Shown here: in pieces, positions 26,201 through 33,041 of the stretch
How the letters are laid out: every line of letters starts with the position of its first letter
Numbering within the stretch: position 1 is the first letter of the stretch
Source of the DNA: Pycnopodia helianthoides
Taxonomy: Eukaryota; Echinodermata; Asteroidea; Forcipulatida; Asteriidae
Assembly: GCA_032158295.1 (NCBI GenBank)
Contig: CM063252.1
Coordinates: forward strand, 13,013,164-13,077,163
Reading direction: 5' to 3'
DNA length: 64,000 nucleotides
Position numbers and translations under genes: made by a program
Notes under the pieces: generated by a model
What the model saw: only the letters and a program-made list of their open reading frames with translations
Databases searched by the model: none
What the model was told of the DNA's origin: nothing

Positions 26201-29200
26201 CCAGGTTCTGATCTAGCATGTCTAGTGTCTCAACTCTCAGGCAGAAGCCATACCTTGCACTCCCCCTATTCAAGGCGTCATGCATCACAACGTTCAGGGT
26301 AATGCTTGCTGCAGTTGTTCACAACATCCCTCTCAGATGAGTTCCCAAATTCCACACCCTCGTTCCCAACCCGCACACCATACCCCTGCCATAACAGTCA
26401 CTTCTACAACTATGGAGGTTTCATCCTCATAGTTCTAGGAGTAAGTCATAGTCATACCCCTACCCTCATAAGAAACCCTTATCAAGTTCAACCCCTACCC
26501 TCACTTTCCATCTCCTGCCTAAGTAGCCACGCCCCCCCTCATTATTTTGTGCCAATCCTTACTGACTTCAGAGTGAGACTGACAAGTCAGGGACAGTAGA
26601 TCAGCCGCATGACCACAATTTCCATGTCCCCCTGGAGTTGGGTTAAGGCATGGAGGTGAGAATTAAAATTCTACTTCCATTGTTGAGGTAAAGATAAACA
26701 AAGATTCGTTTCAACCTGCCTACAGTACAACAAACCGGCTCCATGCCGGACCATGGTCATTAATACTAATAGTGGAGTTTGACGTGTGTTTGCCATGCCT
26801 GGTTGGTACTTGTTTATATCGGTATTCAGCTAAACATAATATTAAACATGGTGGTACCTTACCCATTTTCTCCATTGGATAAACCACACCTTCCCCATAC
26901 AGTCCATCGAAGTAATCCAAAATAGCAGCCCCCTTCTCAAGCGCATAGTCTGTTTGGTTGATGTAATCTTCACGGGCCCAAACACCGAACTTAGATTTTT
27001 AGAATAGAAACCAAAAAAAGTACACAAACAGTCAGTGTTTGACCTCAATGGACTTATAAATAATCAGGAACCGACGTCTTATCCGATAAACAATGTTTCA
27101 CTTGTCACACAGCATTCACACTTTAAAATAGAACAGATAGATATCAACTAAAAACAGACGAACTATTTCGCTGAAAACGTGCTGGAACGGACGGGATGAC
27201 AGCTGTTTTGAGCACAGCGCCCTCTGTCGATATTGTTGCTTTCGGCCGGCTACACATTAATGTTTCAATAATGTGTAGGTCTACCCAAATGAATTGGTTA
27301 ACAAACACACAAAAAAAACTTGTCATGAATTTATACCCTAGAACAAAAAAAATTGTATAATACCAGTTATTCAGGCAGTTACAGTGATCCATATAAGTAC
27401 TTGGTCGCTGCCATCTTTTTGTTTGTAAGGATCTTTGAAATCTTTATAATGTATATTTTGTGTGTGTGTGGTTTTTTTAAATGGAGGGAAAAAACCATGA
27501 TTAAAACAAAGTCTTTGGAAGCCAATTCCAATTGTATTATACCATAAAAGAAGGTATATCTGAAAAGTACATTAATGTTCGGTTGCCAAACCAGGCCTGG
27601 AGACTAGACCATTAGACTTGGGATTCTTACTTTCACATCGTTTGCTGTGGTTGTAAACTTCGCCTTGAAATCACTGACTACATAGCACACGAGATACGAA
27701 GACATTTTGACAGTCTCTTTGAACGTCGCTCTGATCCAGCCGTCACTGAGTACTTCGTCGTCTCCAGTCTTGGCCGAGTTGGCGAGGGCGTGGTACTGGG
27801 GCTCGTGCTCCAGGGTGATGGTGAATGTTGCTTTCATGGCCGGCTCGTCGAAACATGGGAAGGCTTTGCGGGCGTCGACCGGATCAAAAAAAGTGCTGGC
27901 TAGGAACCTATAGATGACGGTGGGAATAATTTGCATTTAGGGTGAGAAGTTGATAGGTAACATTAAGACAAATCAGTCCTCTGGTCTCTGTGACTACCGT
28001 CGTTCATATCGCCCTTTTCAAAATGTTAATTTTTTTTAACGCGTGCGAAATATCAATGGTTACAATCAATCGAAACATTATCACAACATGATAGAAATTA
28101 AAGGCTCAGGCCCGAAGATTGAAACAAAAATACCACATCATGATACAGCCCTATAGCTTGGTGTATGTCTTATTTTTATTAAACATTCACCAAATGGACC
28201 CAATGCACCTGACGTCATCGTTACATATACTAGTAATCTTGGTTGCGCCAAAAGTCAATGTCTCCGTGTGTTGTACAGTGTAGTGCACATTTTAAAGCAA
28301 CGCTGCGGCGTTTACACGCATGACTATTGAATCTCAAAATGGCGAGCGTGGCAGGCATTAGCCTGGCTTCGTGAATTGGTGCAATGGGTCGATACAACAA
28401 AGTCAATTAGCATTAGCAAATCATATTTGGGGAAGGGCGCGGGGGGGGGGGTGTAATGCAGTTGCACCATTCTTATCTGCATCCCCCACCCCCCCCCCCT
28501 GATCTCGTTTGATATCCATCACCGGGTCCATTGAAACCCCCACCTCCACCCCAATGTAGTACACTGACACCACGATGTGGCAAAATTGGGTAGGATAGGG
28601 ACTTTTAACGTAGTCGAACCATTTCGTTTTTTTGCATCATTTTTTCCGATCTCATGGGGAGGCAGGCCACAGGGGAGCAAGCTTGTTCTGAGGACTTCCG
28701 CCATTTCAGGACCAGGTTGACCCGGAAAGTGGTTAACAAAATGGAATTTAAACTCGGATTCTGCGTCAGTTTGACATATTTCCGGGTCATGTTGACACAG
28801 TTGTCGGGTCACACTGACCCAGGGCCACCAGGGGGACATGAACCGGCTCAATTCTGACCTGGATATTTTTTTTGTAGAGTGTTCAAACTCTGAACGCGTT
28901 ATTCTTATGGCCTATACCGTTTGTGGCTCGCAGACGGCCCGTTTGGGCAATGTGGAATTGTAAAGCTGCGATATTCGTTCCTTCTAGCAATTCAAAAGTC
29001 AAGTATTTATCAACATTTTAAGGGCATCTCGTGTTTGTGTAGTCGTGTTTTTGCTGGATCAACAACAAGGGAGATGTTTTTTAGATTGCTTGGTGGTTGA
29101 AGTATGTCCAAACAAATTGCCTGTGTGATGCGGAGTGATCGATTTACCTTGTTTGCAAGCAGCCAACAATGATCATAAACTAGCACAATAAATCCGTACC

Positions 29201-32200
29201 CGATGGTTTACTGCCTTATCTTTTTGTTATCTTTTCATTTTATCCTATTTTTAGTTTTTGCAAAGTCATAAGGCTAATGGGAAGACGAACTGTATACCAA
29301 AACTTTCTATTCTGGGAAGAGTCCTATACCTCATATTTTGCCAAGATTATCTGGTTTGTTTTAAGCCTATCAAGACCTATCAAAAAAGTGTATACATAAA
29401 ATGGAAATTTTCCGCCCACTTTTTGTGGCCAGTGGTGCAATAATGAAGCCTGACTGATGATTCTAAAAAAAAACTTGAATGATATAGTTTGAACCCCTTA
29501 ATACGGGCTGAAAACAAAATCGAAAATGGCCGCCGGATGGCGGCCATTCTGAATTCCCCAAATGCATAAAAACACCACTACGTTTACACACCACTGCCAG
29601 TTTTTTTCGGAATAAATCGTGGAAATTTTGAAATGACAAACAGACAGTTGCCATGGTAATAGCCGACCCCTGATAACAACTGTTTTTTCTTCAATTTGAC
29701 CCTATAGATAAATATTGGGGAAAAGTCAGAACATTTTGGTGGCGATCTGATGCAGTGTGAAATAGTTACTGGCAATAACTATTATTCTCTAAGTCCTTCA
29801 AACACCTTTGTTCAATAGATCTTCTTTATGTTAATTGTATGTAAATTTTTCAATATGGAAATAAATGTCCAGTTGAATTGAATTGAAAAAAAAATAATAG
29901 TAGGGGGGCACATTCTGCCTCCCGGTCCTGGTATAGGGTATAAAGTGTGTATCCGATCGATGTGAGTCGCCGAGCTTGTTACGACAGGGGCCAATTTCAG
30001 AGCGCTGCCTAACGGCCGATTTTGTGCTTATTCCGCGCATTGTCCATTCATAGCGCTGCTTACCGTGAGCCGAACGAAAAGGCACATGCTAACCTTCCAG
30101 TGCTTACTGTGTTAAAATGAATGACGTAACTATGCAAATCCGTGGTGAACGCGCAAGCTTGCTGCCCAATTTCTTGCTATAACTTGTGAAAATTGTTCTG
30201 CTACAGTAAGCCCGAAAATGTGCTTACCGTTAAGCAGCTCTATGAACTTGGCCCCATGTGATTTCTATTTCGCCAAAGAAAAGCCCAAATGAGTTTGTTG
30301 TTAATGCCTTGTTCAGAGGAACTGTTGATATAAATGAGGAATTCCACAGTAAACAAAATATAACTTTTCTCGAAGCTGTTTGTTCAGTTCTAACTGTACA
30401 GTCAAACAAAAATATCCCTGAGGTCACGGACATGTCAGAAAATAAGGTTGGCTATCTGGCACATTGAACCCTAAGCGAGGTTAACTCCACTGTGTTCCTG
30501 GAAAGAAAGCTCGCTAGAGGTGGTCAATCCGTGGTATTGATACTTAAAAAAAACTCAACTCAAGATGACTTATACGGGTTTTCATGGATTTGCTGTGTGC
30601 TTAATCTTCTAAAATGAGTGATCGATACAAGAAGGGATCGTTACCACAAATGACGTCATTTGAGTAGGGCGCCCTCGGCTAGAGGTCAAAAGAAGGTCAC
30701 TCGTTGGCCGATTCTGTGCGCCGCGCGTACATAGATGTGCGTTTTCCCATGGTTACGTCATCTTTGTACCTCTAAGATGGCGGCGTGATAGCGTCAATGC
30801 ATAAGGTCCATTGCCTTGAAACTATTTTTTTCGTTTATGATGGGGAGTAAATACCTCTGTAAGCCACGCCTTTTTTTGCCTCCCCAAATCGGCCTGCTGG
30901 GGTGTGTTTTCTGGCGGCTTCAGAGGATTGAATCTCAACATTGCCTCAAGGTTTGCAGCACAGTAACTCACGACACCACAATCTTGCATTTGTTTATAAA
31001 CCCATTGCACAACGCGCAGCGCACTTGCACGCGCGTCTCCTGTCCGCCATTTCGGGTGTCAAAACGTGCTCAAAAGGATGGTACACGTGTTTACACGCGC
31101 ATTGGCGTTGAATTTGAAATGTTGCCAAAAAAGGTATCTATTATGTCTTTAACCTGATATTATCGATTCTTAGCAAGAAATTATCTTCCTTGGTCTTCAC
31201 AATTTGTTTCCCCCACGAGCTCGTTGCTGTACATACCTTTTTTCAACAGCAATAACACCAACAAAAGCAAAATGTACTCTTATGTAGGTAAATAATGTAA
31301 GCCCCTTTAACCACTCGGGCGTGTTATGTATCATTAAAACAGAAGGTTATCTGTTAAACTTCCTGATAAGTTATCGTATTGTGTGTATTCAACAATTCCA
31401 AACAAGCGGTCGAAGTCCACTGGGCATGGCAATCGGTGCACTGAACAAACAGCCCGATCACCCAAGTTGCTATGAGGGGAAAAGATTGGTAAATTGGCGA
31501 GTCCAACAAGGAAAAGGTACACTTTTTTTGTTAAAGGCGGGATATACTTTTGGTATTTGTCAAACACAAGTATCATCGCTTAGTGTGTACCAACATATGC
31601 ATAAAATAACAAGTCTGTGAGCACTTGGGCTCAATTGGTCATCGAAGTTGCAGTAAAAAATAATGAAAAAAACACATCCTTGTTGCATAGAATTGTGGGC
31701 TTTCGGATGTCTTAGAAAGATTTCATGATGCCTGAAGCCAATCTCAGATTCAATTTTGAGGGTGAAAATTACCTCTTTCTCTAAAAATGATAAAACACTA
31801 CTTCAAAGGGAATCATTTTCTCACAATGTTTTTTTGTTTGTTGTTGTTTGTTTGTTTGTTTGTTTGTTGTTGTTTTTTTTTTTTTTTTTTTTTACTATCG
31901 ACAGCTCTTCAGTGCCCTGTCCAAGTAATATGTTTTAAGGTTATTGACTTGTAGAGTAATTACCAAAAGTATACCCTGCCTTTTCTCTAATAACTACTAT
32001 CATTGGGTGTACTACTTGGTGTACAACTTGGTGTACAACTTGGTGTACATTTGGTTCTATGAAGTGCAGAGAATTTTAAGAAGAAGAAGTTTGGATTAAA
32101 AAGACAATTCGTTTTGAAATATTTATTTTTGAAATAAAAACCTTTTGGATGATTGGCGCTGTTTGTTTAAAAGCCTCAGAGCGTATTTTTTGTCACATTA

Positions 32201-32994
32201 TGCTCTTCAATTGTCGCTTTGTTATTTTTTTTTTTAAATTTATGATGTATTTGTTACTATTGCACCAAACTTTGTTTTGGTTTTCAATTTATGATGTAGG
32301 CCTATCTTACTATTATTGCACCAAACTTTACGGCAGCCGACGATGATGTAGGCTGCTTGACTTGTTCTCATTAAAATGCGATTCGAATATTGACAAATCT
32401 ACTTAACTCAAACTAGAAAATAAATATAGTTTCCGCACGACCTCGTTTCATGTAAGAGTTTATGAAACGAATTTTTCATAATCCCGCTTAATCTTACCTT
32501 TTCTCACCAGCTGCCGTGGTGTACGACATCCTGTAATACCCTAAGAGGTCATCCAGCAGAGGTCCCTGGAACTCAATGTACAATCTATACATGTCTCCTT
32601 TCTGTAGAGTTCCGTCCAGCTCGATCACAATGAATTGACTATCCTCGTATATCCAGGGTTCCTTCAGTAGTTCCGGTGCCGTTCCGCCACCGTCTCGCTT
32701 CAGCGTGGTTCGTCCTTCACCGACGGAAGGTTCTTAGCGTGGACCAGAATGAGTTCCGTCGGTTCTAGACACTCAATGAGGATCTCCACGGAACCGCTGA
32801 AGACGAACTTGGTCAAGTCTGTCCTGACTAGGAGGTCATAGGACACAGGGGAGACAGTCTGTGGAAGCCGGGTGTTCTCCCACGGTTTCTTTTGAGGCTC
32901 CGGTGTTACTGGTTCTCTGAAGAAGAGAGAAGAAACCAAAATTCATTACATTACACTTACACTTACACTTACACTTCATACACTTACACTCTCA

Positions 32995-33041
<47 letters not shown>

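Larger units (their letters stand above)
27908..32497. other. Intron 2 of gene L unit 1 (4.6 kb)
   Basis: Longest intron of the window. Holds a TGACCC-rich piece near 28,655-28,875, a CTTAGCA element at about 29,989-30,256, a GCCCTCGGC element at about 30,649-30,770 and a TTAA-family copy at 31,531-31,984. No exon is missing here by homology. Confidence 0.6.
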
